From: Oscillospiraceae bacterium
GTDB lineage: Bacteria > Bacillota > Clostridia > Oscillospirales > Oscillospiraceae
Assembly: GCA_020025425.1 (NCBI GenBank)
Contig: JAHHSD010000023.1
Location: forward strand, 1 to 28,066
Reading direction: 5' to 3'
Length of the DNA stretch: 28,066 nt
Numbering within the stretch: the first letter of the stretch is position 1; the number at the start of each line of letters is the position of its first letter. Position numbers and translations under genes: made by a program. Positions 9,672-17,325 of this stretch are shown here, piece after piece. The notes under the pieces are model-generated. The model worked only from the letters and a program-made list of their open reading frames with translations. It did not search any database and had not been told where the DNA came from.

Positions 9672-9723
9672 AAAGGACCCCCTATATCCCACAGCAGAAG
9701 ATGCGGGATATAGGGGGTCCTTT
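9672..9723. terminator. Bidirectional terminator between dnaJ and rqcP
   Basis: A perfect 19-bp inverted repeat (9672-9690 with 9705-9723) encloses a 14-base loop. It begins with AAA and ends with TTT, so it can act on both strands. It sits between the convergent dnaJ and rqcP genes. The short T-run and large loop make it less typical than the other terminators of this window. Confidence 0.75.
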
Positions 9724-9751
9724 GGCATTTCCGGAGGGGCGCTCCGGTTTT

Positions 9752-9994
9752 TTACAGGATTTCCTGGTACATGGCGGAGGCGTCGGCCTTGCCCACGGTT
9801 TCGGCCACCACCAGCACCTCTACCTTGACGGTGCGCTCACCGAAGCGCAGCTCCACCTGGTCGCCCACCTTTACGTCGTAGCTGGCCCGCACCGGGCGGC
9901 CGTTCACCGACACCCGCTCGTTGTCGCAGGCCTCGTTGGCCACTGTGCGGCGCTTGATGAGCCGGGACACCTTGAGCCACTTGTCTAGTCTCAT
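9752..9994 (-). CDS. rqcP: S4-domain RNA-binding protein, RqcP (YabO) type
   Basis: The 80-residue protein is essentially one S4 domain (MRLDKWLKVSRLIKRRTVANEACDNERVSVNGRPVRASYDVKVGDQVEL) with a short tail, matching the Hsp15/RqcP family (about 80-90 residues). In Firmicutes RqcP binds 50S subunits carrying stalled peptidyl-tRNA and works with RqcH to add alanine tails that mark broken proteins. The position downstream of a yabM-like gene, mazG and HU reproduces the Bacillus yabM-yabN-yabO neighbourhood and favours RqcP over a generic Hsp15. A GGAGGAA site precedes the ATG. In Bacillus yabP, yabQ and divIC follow; here a terminator follows. It lies behind the HU terminator, so it may depend on read-through. 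Confidence 0.85.
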   Translation of the reverse strand: MRLDKWLKVSRLIKRRTVANEACDNERVSVNGRPVRASYDVKVGDQVELRFGERTVKVEVLVVAETVGKADASAMYQEIL

Positions 9995-10061
9995 ATCAGT
10001 TCCTCCATTCGATCAAACAGGGGCGGCAGCTTGTTGAAAAGCCCGCCTGCACAGACTCAAA

Positions 10062-10086
10062 CAGGGGCGTCGGATCGACGCCCCTG
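10062..10086 (-). terminator. Terminator downstream of HU
   Basis: CAGGGGCGTCG pairs with CGACGCCCCTG around a three-base loop; on the minus strand it is followed by TTTGAG. It lies 16 bases past the HU stop codon. The T-run is short, so partial read-through into rqcP is plausible. Confidence 0.65.
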
Positions 10087-10101
10087 CTCTGGTTTCTCTG
10101 T

Positions 10102-10383
10102 TTATTCCGCGGCGGCCACGGCGTCCTTCAGGGCCTTGCCGGCCTTGAACACGGGGCTCTTGGAGGCGGGGATCTGGATGGACTCCTTGGTCTTGGGGTT
10201 GCGGCCGATGCGCTCAGCGCGGTGCTTCACCTCAAAGGAACCAAAGCCGACCAGCTGTACCTTCTCGCCCTGGATCAGAGCCTCGGTGATGGCATCGACC
10301 ACGGCGGTGATGGCAGTCTCGGCGTCCTTCTTGGACAGGGCAGTTTTCTCCGCAACTGCGTTGATCAGTTCGGTCTTATTCAT
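10102..10383 (-). CDS. hup: HU-family DNA-binding protein
   Basis: HU is a small abundant dimeric protein that bends and compacts DNA in the nucleoid. The 93-residue product has the family start (MNKTELINAVAEKTALSKKDAE), the GFGSFEV turn, and the DNA-contacting arm with RIGRNPKTKESIQIPASKSPVFKAGKALKDAV, the HU/IHF signature. The ATG at 10383 has a clear AGGAGG upstream; an earlier in-frame start would add 18 unrelated residues. It is placed between mazG (79 bases upstream) and rqcP, and its own terminator follows. The same gene insertion in the mazG-yabO interval occurs in other Clostridia as far as I recall. Confidence 0.95.
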   Translation of the reverse strand: MNKTELINAVAEKTALSKKDAETAITAVVDAITEALIQGEKVQLVGFGSFEVKHRAERIGRNPKTKESIQIPASKSPVFKAGKALKDAVAAAE

Positions 10384-10462
10384 ACTAAATTTCCTCCTAA
10401 AAGTATCTCCGGCGCAGAACGCGCCCATCTTTGGCATATCACTTAAAAGCCGGTTGGGGCCG

Positions 10463-11248
10463 TTAAGTCCTTGTTTTGGCCTCCGCCCACATCTGCTCCA
10501 GCTGGGGCAGGGTAAACTCGCTCAGGGGGCGGCCCTGGGCCTGCTCCTCCACCGAGCGGAAGCGGCGGATGAATTTTTCACAGGTGCCGTGGAGCGCCTG
10601 CTCGCTGTCCAGGTCCAGGAAACGGCCAACCTTGGCGGCGGCGAACAGCACATCGCCCAGCTCCTCCTCCATGTTGGAGTGCTCTGCGATGGCCTGCTTC
10701 AGTTCGTCCACTTCCTCGGACAGCTTATCCACGGCCTGCTGGGTCTCGTTCCAGTCAAAGCCCGCCTTCTGGGCCTTGGTCTGGATCTTTTCCGCCTGGA
10801 TCAGGGCGGGCAGGGAACGGGCCACCGCATCCAGGGAGTCCCCCACGGTTTTCTGGCCCTTCTCCTCCCGCTTTTGGGCGTCCCAGGTGGTCAGGGCCTG
10901 GTCGGTGTTCCCGGCCCTGACGGAGCCGAACACATGGGGATGGCGAAAGACCAGCTTCTGGGCAATGCCGTCCACCACGTCATCCAGGGTGAACCAGCCC
11001 TCCTCCTGGGCCAGGCAGGCGTGAAAAACCACCTGGAGCAGCACGTCCCCCAGCTCCTCCTTGAGGTGGGCGGGGTCCTGCTCGTCAATGGCCTCCACGG
11101 CCTCATAGGCCTCCTCCAGCATATTGCGCCGGATGGACTGATGGGTCTGCTCCCGGTCCCAGGGGCAGCCCTCCGGGGTGCGCAGCAGGGCCATGATCCG
11201 CTCCAGATCCCGGAAGTCATACCGTTCTTTGCATTCAAAATCTATCAT
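10463..11248 (-). CDS. mazG: Nucleoside triphosphate pyrophosphohydrolase MazG
   Basis: MazG hydrolyses (d)NTPs to monophosphates and pyrophosphate, cleaning the nucleotide pool. The 261-residue protein has two MazG folds: the first with EEAYE at 45-49 and EELGD at 64-68 (the EExxE...ExxD metal-binding set) and the PEGCPWDREQTHQSIRRNMLEEAYE signature; the second with EEELGDVLFAAAKVGR near the C-terminus. Bacillus YabN carries an extra N-terminal tetrapyrrole-methylase domain; this protein lacks it. The ATG at 11248 is preceded by GGAG at a good distance. It follows the flippase gene by 35 bases in the same operon. Confidence 0.95.
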   Translation of the reverse strand: MIDFECKERYDFRDLERIMALLRTPEGCPWDREQTHQSIRRNMLEEAYEAVEAIDEQDPAHLKEELGDVLLQVVFHACLAQEEGWFTLDDVVDGIAQKLVFRHPHVFGSVRAGNTDQALTTWDAQKREEKGQKTVGDSLDAVARSLPALIQAEKIQTKAQKAGFDWNETQQAVDKLSEEVDELKQAIAEHSNMEEELGDVLFAAAKVGRFLDLDSEQALHGTCEKFIRRFRSVEEQAQGRPLSEFTLPQLEQMWAEAKTRT

Positions 11249-11283
11249 ATTTTTTCTCCGTGTGCAAGATATTTTAAGAAACT

Positions 11284-13122
11284 TTAGGAAATTCGTAAAA
11301 TTTTTGCGATTTTATCCCCTTTCGGCATCAGGGCCAGATCATCCTTGGAGATGGCCCGCAGGGCGACGATCAGGACCAGGTAGATGACCACGGCCACCAG
11401 GATGGCGGCCAGGACGGCGATGGCGTTGCGGGAGTAGCTCAGGGTGCGCACCATCTCGCCCCCCGGACCCTTGGACTGCACAGACAGCAGCTTGGAGCCC
11501 AGGCCGTACACGGCCCATGCCCCCATGCCCATCAGGGAGGCGGCGGCCGCCGGCTTGGCGAAAATGGGGATGAGCCGGGGGTGGTGGGGGATCACCCGGG
11601 AAATGATGATCAGGTCCAGGACCATGCACAGGCCGAAGCAGAGCACATTGCCCACCGGGGCGCCGAAGATGCCCACGCTTGGGACCGTGACCAGGTGGTA
11701 GTTATTGAAGATCTTGACCAGGCCGCCCAGGAGCATGACGAACACGGGCAGATTGACAAAGCCGTAGGCCTGGAGCACCGAGTTGCACACCAGCATCATG
11801 CACACGAACAGGGTGGCCAGACCCAGGGTGGACAGCAGAGGGCCGGCCAGAGGTGCGGTGAGCTTGGGGAAAATCAGCCTGATGATGGGGGTGCCCAGCA
11901 CGAACAGGCCCACGCCCATGGGGAAGGCCAGCAGGGCGGTGATGCGCAGGGCGGAGCCGGACAGCCGGGCCGCGCCCCGCCGGTCCTGTTTGGCCAGGGT
12001 GGAGGAGACGGCGGGGATCACCGAGGCGGTGATGGCTGCCATCAGGGAGGTGGGCAGGTTGTAGATGTTCAGAGCGCCCGAGTAGCTGCCGTAGAGCTTG
12101 CGGCTCAGGTCCAGCACACACTCGTTGAGGGTGACGGCGGCGGGGACGTTCTGCTCCACCTGGGCGGCCAGCAGAGCCGCGTTGGCGGCTGCTCCGCTGT
12201 CCAGGGTCTGCTTCCAGCCCTCCAGCGCCCGCTGGAGGGGGGCGAAGTCCACAAAATCCTGATAGATCGCCCAGCTGTCCGGGTTCTCCAGCAGCACCTT
12301 TTGCAGCTGGCCCTGGACCAGGGAGGAGTCGATCACGGTGACGATGCCCACCATGGAGGCGCTGAGGGTGATGGGGATGGCGATGCGCAGCACGTCCCCC
12401 AGGATCTTGCCCGCGGCGTCGGGGGTATCGGTGCCCAGGGTCCGATTGCCCATCCGCCCGCTGACGTAGCTGAGGAACATATAGGCCAGTGCCACGATGG
12501 TGCCCACCGTCACGCCGGTGATGGCGCCGGCAGCGGCCTTGTCCTCACCGGCCCCGGCGCGGATCAGCCAGTAGGCCAGACCCAGGCCCACCACCAGCTT
12601 GCACAGGGCCTCGATGATCTGGGAGACGGCGGTGGGGGTCATGTTGCTGTGCCCCTGAGAGTAGCCCCGGAAGGCGGACAGACAGCCCACGCACACCACG
12701 GCGGGGGCCAGGGCCCGGATGCCGGCGGCGGCCTTGTCGTCGTGCATCATGCCGGCCAGCAGGTCGGCCTTGAAGAACATGACCAGGAAGGACAGCACGC
12801 CAAGGGTCAGAAAGAGGGCCAGGGCCAGCTGGAAGGTGCGGCGTACCTGGTTTTTTCGGCCCAGGGCGTTGGCCTCGCTGACCAGCTTGGACACCGCAAC
12901 GGGCAGGCCGGCGGTGGAGATGGTCAGCAGAACGGCGTAGATATTATAGGCGTTGGTGAAGTCGGCGGCGCCCTGCTCCCCGATGATGTTGACCAGGGGG
13001 ATCTTGTAGAACATGCCGATCAGCTTCACCACCATGATGCCCACGGCCAGAATGGCGGCTCCCCCAAAGAAGGTATTCTTTTTTTGTTCCCCCCGGTGGG
13101 GGGCGCGGTGATTCTGTGCCAT
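11284..13122 (-). CDS. Polysaccharide/lipid flippase of the SpoVB/YabM/MurJ superfamily
   Basis: This 612-residue polytopic membrane protein belongs to the MATE-like flippases that move lipid-linked sugars across the membrane. The N-terminus (FFGGAAILAVGIMVVKLIGMFYKIPLVNIIGEQGAADFTNAYNIY) is a close family match and about a dozen hydrophobic segments follow. Position just upstream of mazG corresponds to yabM of Bacillus; SpoVB itself, needed for spore cortex, is a paralogue, so the exact role (cortex, wall or capsule precursor) is open. Family members are usually about 500-550 residues. The extra length is a largely polar stretch at about residues 272-338, between a membrane segment (ITLSASMVGIVTVIDSSLV) and the YGSYSGALNIYNLPTSL segment. 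AGGAGG precedes the ATG; 24 bases separate it from the deaminase gene. Confidence 0.88.
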   Translation of the reverse strand: MAQNHRAPHRGEQKKNTFFGGAAILAVGIMVVKLIGMFYKIPLVNIIGEQGAADFTNAYNIYAVLLTISTAGLPVAVSKLVSEANALGRKNQVRRTFQLALALFLTLGVLSFLVMFFKADLLAGMMHDDKAAAGIRALAPAVVCVGCLSAFRGYSQGHSNMTPTAVSQIIEALCKLVVGLGLAYWLIRAGAGEDKAAAGAITGVTVGTIVALAYMFLSYVSGRMGNRTLGTDTPDAAGKILGDVLRIAIPITLSASMVGIVTVIDSSLVQGQLQKVLLENPDSWAIYQDFVDFAPLQRALEGWKQTLDSGAAANAALLAAQVEQNVPAAVTLNECVLDLSRKLYGSYSGALNIYNLPTSLMAAITASVIPAVSSTLAKQDRRGAARLSGSALRITALLAFPMGVGLFVLGTPIIRLIFPKLTAPLAGPLLSTLGLATLFVCMMLVCNSVLQAYGFVNLPVFVMLLGGLVKIFNNYHLVTVPSVGIFGAPVGNVLCFGLCMVLDLIIISRVIPHHPRLIPIFAKPAAAASLMGMGAWAVYGLGSKLLSVQSKGPGGEMVRTLSYSRNAIAVLAAILVAVVIYLVLIVALRAISKDDLALMPKGDKIAKILRIS

Positions 13123-13146
13123 AGACAGCCTCCTAGAGATATGAGT

Positions 13147-14448
13147 TTATCCGAAGATACGGGGCAGGGCGTACTGCGCCACCTCAGCCCGGATCTGCTC
13201 CAGGTCCAGGGTGAGGAAGGCCCCATTCTCATATATGACCTGTCCCCGGGCCATATTCATGACCACGTTGGACGGATGGGCGGAATACACCAGGTTTTCC
13301 GCCAGGTCGTGGCAGGGTGTCATGTTGGGGGCAGTGCAGTCGATCAGGATGAGGTCGGCGATGCAGCCCGCCTCCACCCGGCCGGTGTCGGTGCGGCCCA
13401 GGGCCCTGGCGCCGTTGACCGTGGCCATCTCCAGGGCGTCCCAGGCCCCCAGGATCATGGAGTTCTGGGCCAGCCCGTTGTGCAGGGTGGCGGTCAGCTT
13501 CATGTCCGAGAAGAGATCGGCGCAGTTGTGGGAGGACATGCCATCGCTGCCCAGGGCCACATTGACCCCGGCCTGCTTTATGGCGGGGATGGGGGCCACG
13601 CCGGAGCCCAGCTTCAGGTTGGACCAGGGGTTGTGGACGCAGCTGATCCCCTTGCGGGCCATGATGCTCCAGTCCTCCGGGGTGGTGTAGACGCAGTGGG
13701 CTGCCAGGGAGCGGCCACTGTCCCACACGCCGTACTGATCCAGGGTCTGGATGGGGGTGGCGCCCCAGCGCTTCAGGCAGTCGGTCTGCTCGCTCTGGGT
13801 CTCGGAGACGTGGACGTGCAGTCCGATGTGCTCCTGCTGGGCATACTGGGCCATGTCCTTCCACAGGGCGGGGCGGGAGGTGTACTCCCCGTGGATGCTG
13901 GCATCCACCAGGATCTGTCCGCCATTGTGGCCGTGCCAGGTCCGGACCAGCTCCCGCAGCTCCACGCAGCCGGGGAAGGTGTCGAAGGAGTAGTCGTCGC
14001 TGAACAGGGTGGTGCCCCGGGAGATGTTGGCGGAGATCCCGGCCTTGAGCACCTCCCGGATGATCACATCGCAGTGGTCATACATATCGGCCACGGTGGT
14101 GACGCCGGAGGCGATCATCTCAGCCAGGCCCAGGGCGGTGCCCGCGGCCACGCTCCGGTCATCCAGCTTGGCCTCGGCGGGGAAGATATAGTCAAACAGC
14201 CAGGTCTGGAGGTCGTGGCCGCCGCCGTAGCCCCGCATCAGGGTCATGGGCAGATGGGTGTGGGCGTTGACAAAGCCGGGCATCAGGGCCTTGCCGGTGC
14301 CGTCGATCACCCGGTCGAAGTTCCCCTGGGGGCGGGTCTCGCCCACATAGGAGATCCGCTGTCCCTCCACGGCCACAAAGGCGTCGGACAGCACGGTGCG
14401 GCTGCCGTCCATGGGCAGCACGCTGACATGTTCAAATAAGATGGACAT
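13147..14448 (-). CDS. mtaD: 5'-methylthioadenosine / S-adenosylhomocysteine deaminase (amidohydrolase)
   Basis: Cytoplasmic metal-dependent amidohydrolase of 433 residues. Family members deaminate S-adenosylhomocysteine and 5'-methylthioadenosine to their inosine forms. Visible metal-site residues: His63 and His65 in NAHTHLPMTL, His213 and Glu216 in HVHVSE, His251 in AAHCVY, and Asp302 in ALGSDGMSSHN, all in the order expected for the TRZ/ATZ/MtaD group. The neighbouring phosphorylase gene 34 bases upstream supports purine salvage from S-adenosylmethionine by-products. Other members of this group act on guanine, chlorohydrolase or cytosine-like substrates, so exact specificity is inferred. 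GGAGG precedes the ATG. Confidence 0.87.
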   Translation of the reverse strand: MSILFEHVSVLPMDGSRTVLSDAFVAVEGQRISYVGETRPQGNFDRVIDGTGKALMPGFVNAHTHLPMTLMRGYGGGHDLQTWLFDYIFPAEAKLDDRSVAAGTALGLAEMIASGVTTVADMYDHCDVIIREVLKAGISANISRGTTLFSDDYSFDTFPGCVELRELVRTWHGHNGGQILVDASIHGEYTSRPALWKDMAQYAQQEHIGLHVHVSETQSEQTDCLKRWGATPIQTLDQYGVWDSGRSLAAHCVYTTPEDWSIMARKGISCVHNPWSNLKLGSGVAPIPAIKQAGVNVALGSDGMSSHNCADLFSDMKLTATLHNGLAQNSMILGAWDALEMATVNGARALGRTDTGRVEAGCIADLILIDCTAPNMTPCHDLAENLVYSAHPSNVVMNMARGQVIYENGAFLTLDLEQIRAEVAQYALPRIFG

Positions 14449-14482
14449 AGACTTCCTCCGAATGTGTCAAAATATCTCTGTG

Positions 14483-15307
14483 TTACAGCTTGCGCAGGCA
14501 GGCCCGCACCAGCCCGGAGAACTTCTCCCGGGCGGCGTTCCCGGCGTCCAGAACCTCCTGCTCGCTCAGGGGCTGGTCCAGGATGCCGGCGGCCATGTTG
14601 GACAGCAGGGTGAAGCCCAGCACCTCCATGCCGCAGTGGCCGGCCACGATGACCTCAGGGGCGGTGGACATGCCCACCGCGTCGCCGCCCAGGGCCCGCA
14701 CCGCCCGGATCTCGGCGGGGGTCTCGTACTGGGGGCCGTAGCAGTAGAAGTAGACGCCCTCCCGCAGGGTGATGCCCAGCTCGTTGGCGGCCTGGCGGGC
14801 CAGATGGCGCAGCCGGGGGGTGTAGAGCTGGGAGGCGTCGGGGAAGCGGACGCCGAACTGGGGCAGGTTCTCCCCCCGCAGGGGGGACTCGGAGAACATC
14901 TTGATCTGGTCGGTAATCAGCATCAGCTCGCCGGCCTTCCACTGGGTGTTGACGCAGCCGGCGGCGTTGGTGACGATCAGGGTCTGGCAGCCCAGCAGCC
15001 GCAGCACCCGGACGGCGTAGCTGACGGCCTCGTAGGAGTAGCCCTCGTAGTGGTGCATCCGGCCCTGCATCACGGCCACGTTCCGGCCCTCCAGCCGGCC
15101 AAAGACCAGCTGGCCCTTGTGGCCGGGAGCGGTAGAGGACTTGAAATGGGGGATCTCGCCGTAGGGGACCACAATGGCGTCCTCCACCTGGTCGCCCAGG
15201 TAGCCCAGGCCGGAGCCCAGCACCATGGCCACCTGGGGCACAAAGCCGCCCAGACGCTGACGGATGGCGGCGGCACTCTCCTCATACTGTGCAAATGTAA
15301 ATTCCAT
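14483..15307 (-). CDS. punA: Purine nucleoside phosphorylase (trimeric PNP family)
   Basis: The enzyme splits purine nucleosides with phosphate into a free base and ribose-1-phosphate. The 274-residue protein has the conserved series of the trimeric family: GSGLG at 31-35, PGHKG at 61-65 (phosphate binding), QGRMHHYEGY at 81-90, TNAAG at 113-117, GPQYETPAEI at 191-200, VGMST at 211-215, and Asn237 in LLSNMAAGI as the likely base-contacting Asn. Directly followed by the MTA/SAH deaminase gene, it may act on inosine-type products of that enzyme. Family members also include MTA phosphorylases, but their active-site signature is different. AAAGGAA lies upstream of the ATG; 26 bases separate it from the zinc-ribbon gene. 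Confidence 0.93.
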   Translation of the reverse strand: MEFTFAQYEESAAAIRQRLGGFVPQVAMVLGSGLGYLGDQVEDAIVVPYGEIPHFKSSTAPGHKGQLVFGRLEGRNVAVMQGRMHHYEGYSYEAVSYAVRVLRLLGCQTLIVTNAAGCVNTQWKAGELMLITDQIKMFSESPLRGENLPQFGVRFPDASQLYTPRLRHLARQAANELGITLREGVYFYCYGPQYETPAEIRAVRALGGDAVGMSTAPEVIVAGHCGMEVLGFTLLSNMAAGILDQPLSEQEVLDAGNAAREKFSGLVRACLRKL

Positions 15308-15333
15308 GCTGCTTTTCCTTTCCCGTTGTAGTG

Positions 15334-15726
15334 TTAGAGCTTGGCGCCGCAGCTGCGGCAGAACTGGTCCTCCCGTCCGCAGGCGGCCCCGCAGTGGGGG
15401 CAGGGGCAGGACTGGCGCAGAGCGGATACCCGGTCCCTGGTCTGGGCGATCCGGGCGGTGAGCTCGTCGGCCTTCTCCAGCAGCTCAGGGACCCGGTCGC
15501 TGGTGTCCACCACGCCCCGGTGGGTGTCATACATGACCTGGCCCATCTGTCTGAGCACGCTGTCCAGCTCGCTGTTCAGATCGAACAGCTGGATATTCAG
15601 CTTGGCCGTATCCACCATCTGGCCGGCCTTTCTCCCGGCAATGCGCGCGGTGTCCTTGGCGGCGTCGGCAGCCACCTCGGCGGTACCGCGGACCCGGTCC
15701 AGCAGCTCCTTGACACGATCATCCAT
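15334..15726 (-). CDS. Small zinc-ribbon protein with helical N-terminus
   Basis: This 130-residue protein is not assigned to a characterised family. Residues 1-100 are predicted mostly helical, alanine-rich and amphipathic, with a heptad-like stretch at about 75-103 that could form a coiled coil. The C-terminus is a zinc ribbon: CPHCG (Cys109, Cys112) and CRSCG (Cys123, Cys126), ending in GAKL. Similar short helix-plus-zinc-ribbon proteins are common hypothetical genes in Clostridia. The ATG at 15726 has GGGAGGG upstream; an earlier in-frame start would cross the promoter at 15761-15789. It is the first gene of the minus-strand operon, 26 bases before the phosphorylase gene. No function is claimed. 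Confidence 0.75.
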   Translation of the reverse strand: MDDRVKELLDRVRGTAEVAADAAKDTARIAGRKAGQMVDTAKLNIQLFDLNSELDSVLRQMGQVMYDTHRGVVDTSDRVPELLEKADELTARIAQTRDRVSALRQSCPCPHCGAACGREDQFCRSCGAKL

Positions 15727-15760
15727 AGAAGAACCCTCCCTGATGTTAAATTGATAGTTT

Positions 15761-15789
15761 AGTCTACACCAAAACGGCTGAAATTGCAA
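15761..15789 (-). promoter_or_regulatory. Promoter of the zinc-ribbon / purine salvage / yabM-mazG operon
   Basis: On the minus strand TTGCAA (15784-15789) and TAGACT (15761-15766) are 17 bases apart, about 35 bases before the zinc-ribbon start. It likely serves the six closely spaced genes down to HU. Confidence 0.6.
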
Positions 15790-15830
15790 CGTATCCGGCG
15801 GGCCTGCTCCCCTTATTTTCTCCGGAACCC

Positions 15831-15859
15831 ATGACAAATTCCCCATTGTGTGATAAAAT
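15831..15859 (+). promoter_or_regulatory. Promoter of the apbE operon
   Basis: ATGACA (15831-15836), 17-base spacer, TAAAAT (15854-15859); each box matches the consensus at five of six positions. It is back to back with the minus-strand promoter at 15761-15789. Confidence 0.7.
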
Positions 15860-15911
15860 CCCTACTTGAAATCAGGTATTCACCCCTATTTGCCAACCAA
15901 GGAGGTAGTCC

Positions 15912-16970
15912 ATGACTCCGAAATTTTTCAAGCGGCTCACAGGTACCGCGCTGGCGCTGACCCTGCTGCTGACCGGCTGCGCCCCCGCCCCCGAGCCGGT
16001 CTCCCGGGACCTGTTCGCCATGGGGACCTTCCTCTCGCTCAGCGCCTACGGCGGGCAGGCCCAGCCGGCGGTGGACCGGGCCGCCGACCTGGTCACCCAG
16101 CTGGACAACCAGCTGTCTGTCACCCGGGAGGGCAGCGAGATCTGGGCCGTCAATGAGGCCCAGGGGGCGTGGACCCAGGTGTCCCAGCGGACCTTCGACC
16201 TGATCCGGGACGCCCTGGAGCTGTGCCGGGTCACCGACGGAGCACTGGACATCACCACCTATCCCGCCGTCCGGGCCTGGGGCTTCACCACCGACGAGCA
16301 CCGGGTCCCCTCGCCCGAGGAGCTGGCCGGGCTGGCCGCCCGGATCGACTACACCGCCGTGGAGCTGGACCCCGCCACCCACAGCGTCCGCCTGCCCGAG
16401 GGGATGATGCTGGACCTGGGGGCGGTGGCCAAGGGCTGGGCCGGGGATCAGCTGTCCGCTCTGATGGAGGAGGATGGGATCTCCTCCGCCATGCTCTATC
16501 TGGGGGGCAATATCCAGACGGTGGGCGCCAAGCCGGACGGATCGAACTGGAAGGTGGGTATCCAGGACCCCAGCGGCCCGGAGGGGGCCTCCCTGGCTGC
16601 GGTGGAGGTATCTGACCAGGCGGTGGTCACCTCAGGGGGCTATCAGCGCTTCTTTGAGCAGGACGGACAGGTCTACTGGCACATCATGGACCCGGACACC
16701 GCCGCCCCCGCCCGCAGCGGAGTGCTCAGCGCCACCATTGTGGGCGGCCGGGGACTGACCTGTGACGCCCTGTCCACCGCCCTTTTCGTGATGGGGGCCG
16801 ACCGGGCCGCCCGGCTCTGGCGGGACCACCCGGAGCTGGAGTTTGAGTATGTCCTGGTGCTGGAGGACGGCTCCCTCCAGATATCCCAGGGGCTGGAGCA
16901 GGGGTTCAAGCTCCTCTCCCCCTATCAAGATCGGAAAGTGACGGTGATCTCCCATGACGAAAGGGGTTAA
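15912..16970 (+). CDS. apbE: ApbE family FMN:protein transferase, lipoprotein
   Basis: ApbE covalently attaches FMN from FAD to Ser/Thr residues of exported redox proteins. The 352-residue precursor has a lipoprotein signal peptide (KFFKRLTGTALALTLLLTGC; lipidated Cys23), so it acts outside the membrane. Family motifs follow: FAMGTFLSLSAYG, LDLGAVAKGWAGDQ, YLGGNIQTVGAKPDG, VVTSGGYQRFFEQDG, YWHIMDPDT, and CDALSTALFVMG, whose Asp is a metal/flavin-site residue. The usual TGxP after HIxDPxT reads TAAP here. An AAGGAGG site precedes the ATG. It overlaps the next gene by 17 bases, implying coupled translation with the NusG-domain and Gx-transporter proteins. Confidence 0.93.
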   Translation: MTPKFFKRLTGTALALTLLLTGCAPAPEPVSRDLFAMGTFLSLSAYGGQAQPAVDRAADLVTQLDNQLSVTREGSEIWAVNEAQGAWTQVSQRTFDLIRDALELCRVTDGALDITTYPAVRAWGFTTDEHRVPSPEELAGLAARIDYTAVELDPATHSVRLPEGMMLDLGAVAKGWAGDQLSALMEEDGISSAMLYLGGNIQTVGAKPDGSNWKVGIQDPSGPEGASLAAVEVSDQAVVTSGGYQRFFEQDGQVYWHIMDPDTAAPARSGVLSATIVGGRGLTCDALSTALFVMGADRAARLWRDHPELEFEYVLVLEDGSLQISQGLEQGFKLLSPYQDRKVTVISHDERG

Positions 16971-17325
16971 AATCGCCCTGGCCTTCCTGGTTGGGGCGGT
17001 GCTGGCCGCCTGCGCCTGGCTGTTCCTCCGGCCCGCCCCCGGGGGCAGTGTGGCGGTGGTGAAGCAGGACGGCGTGGTGCTGCAGGAAATCGACCTGGAC
17101 AAGCTGGAGGAGCCCATGATGTTCACCGTCAAAGGGGACAACGGCATTCTCAACACCGTGGTGGCCGAGCATGGACGCATCCGGGTGAAGGATGCCACCT
17201 GCCCCGACCAGATCTGCGTCCACCAGGGCTGGATCTCCCAGCCGGGAAAGCCCATTGTCTGCCTGCCCAACAAGCTGATCATTGAGATTCGCGGAGAGGG
17301 GGGCGAGCTGGATGCCGTCTCCTGA
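16954..17325 (+). CDS. NusG domain II-containing membrane-anchored protein (EetA-like)
   Basis: The 123-residue protein has one N-terminal membrane segment (about residues 5-26, IALAFLVGAVLAACAWLFL) and an extracytoplasmic NusG domain II-like beta domain. The conserved part is ATCPDQICVHQGWISQPGKPIVCLPNKLIIEI with Cys83, Cys88 and Cys103. Proteins of this type are encoded beside Gx-transporter proteins and ApbE; in Listeria the equivalent pair (EetA/EetB) belongs to a flavin-based extracellular electron transfer locus. The role here is inferred from that context; it is not a transcription factor despite the domain name. It overlaps apbE by 17 bases and the next gene by 14 bases. Confidence 0.85.
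   Translation: MTKGVKIALAFLVGAVLAACAWLFLRPAPGGSVAVVKQDGVVLQEIDLDKLEEPMMFTVKGDNGILNTVVAEHGRIRVKDATCPDQICVHQGWISQPGKPIVCLPNKLIIEIRGEGGELDAVS

Noticed and set aside
11581..14439. A 952-codon frame antisense to the flippase and deaminase genes
   Set aside because: It runs across two well-supported genes and their gap; Gly/His/Gln-rich shadow sequence without domains.
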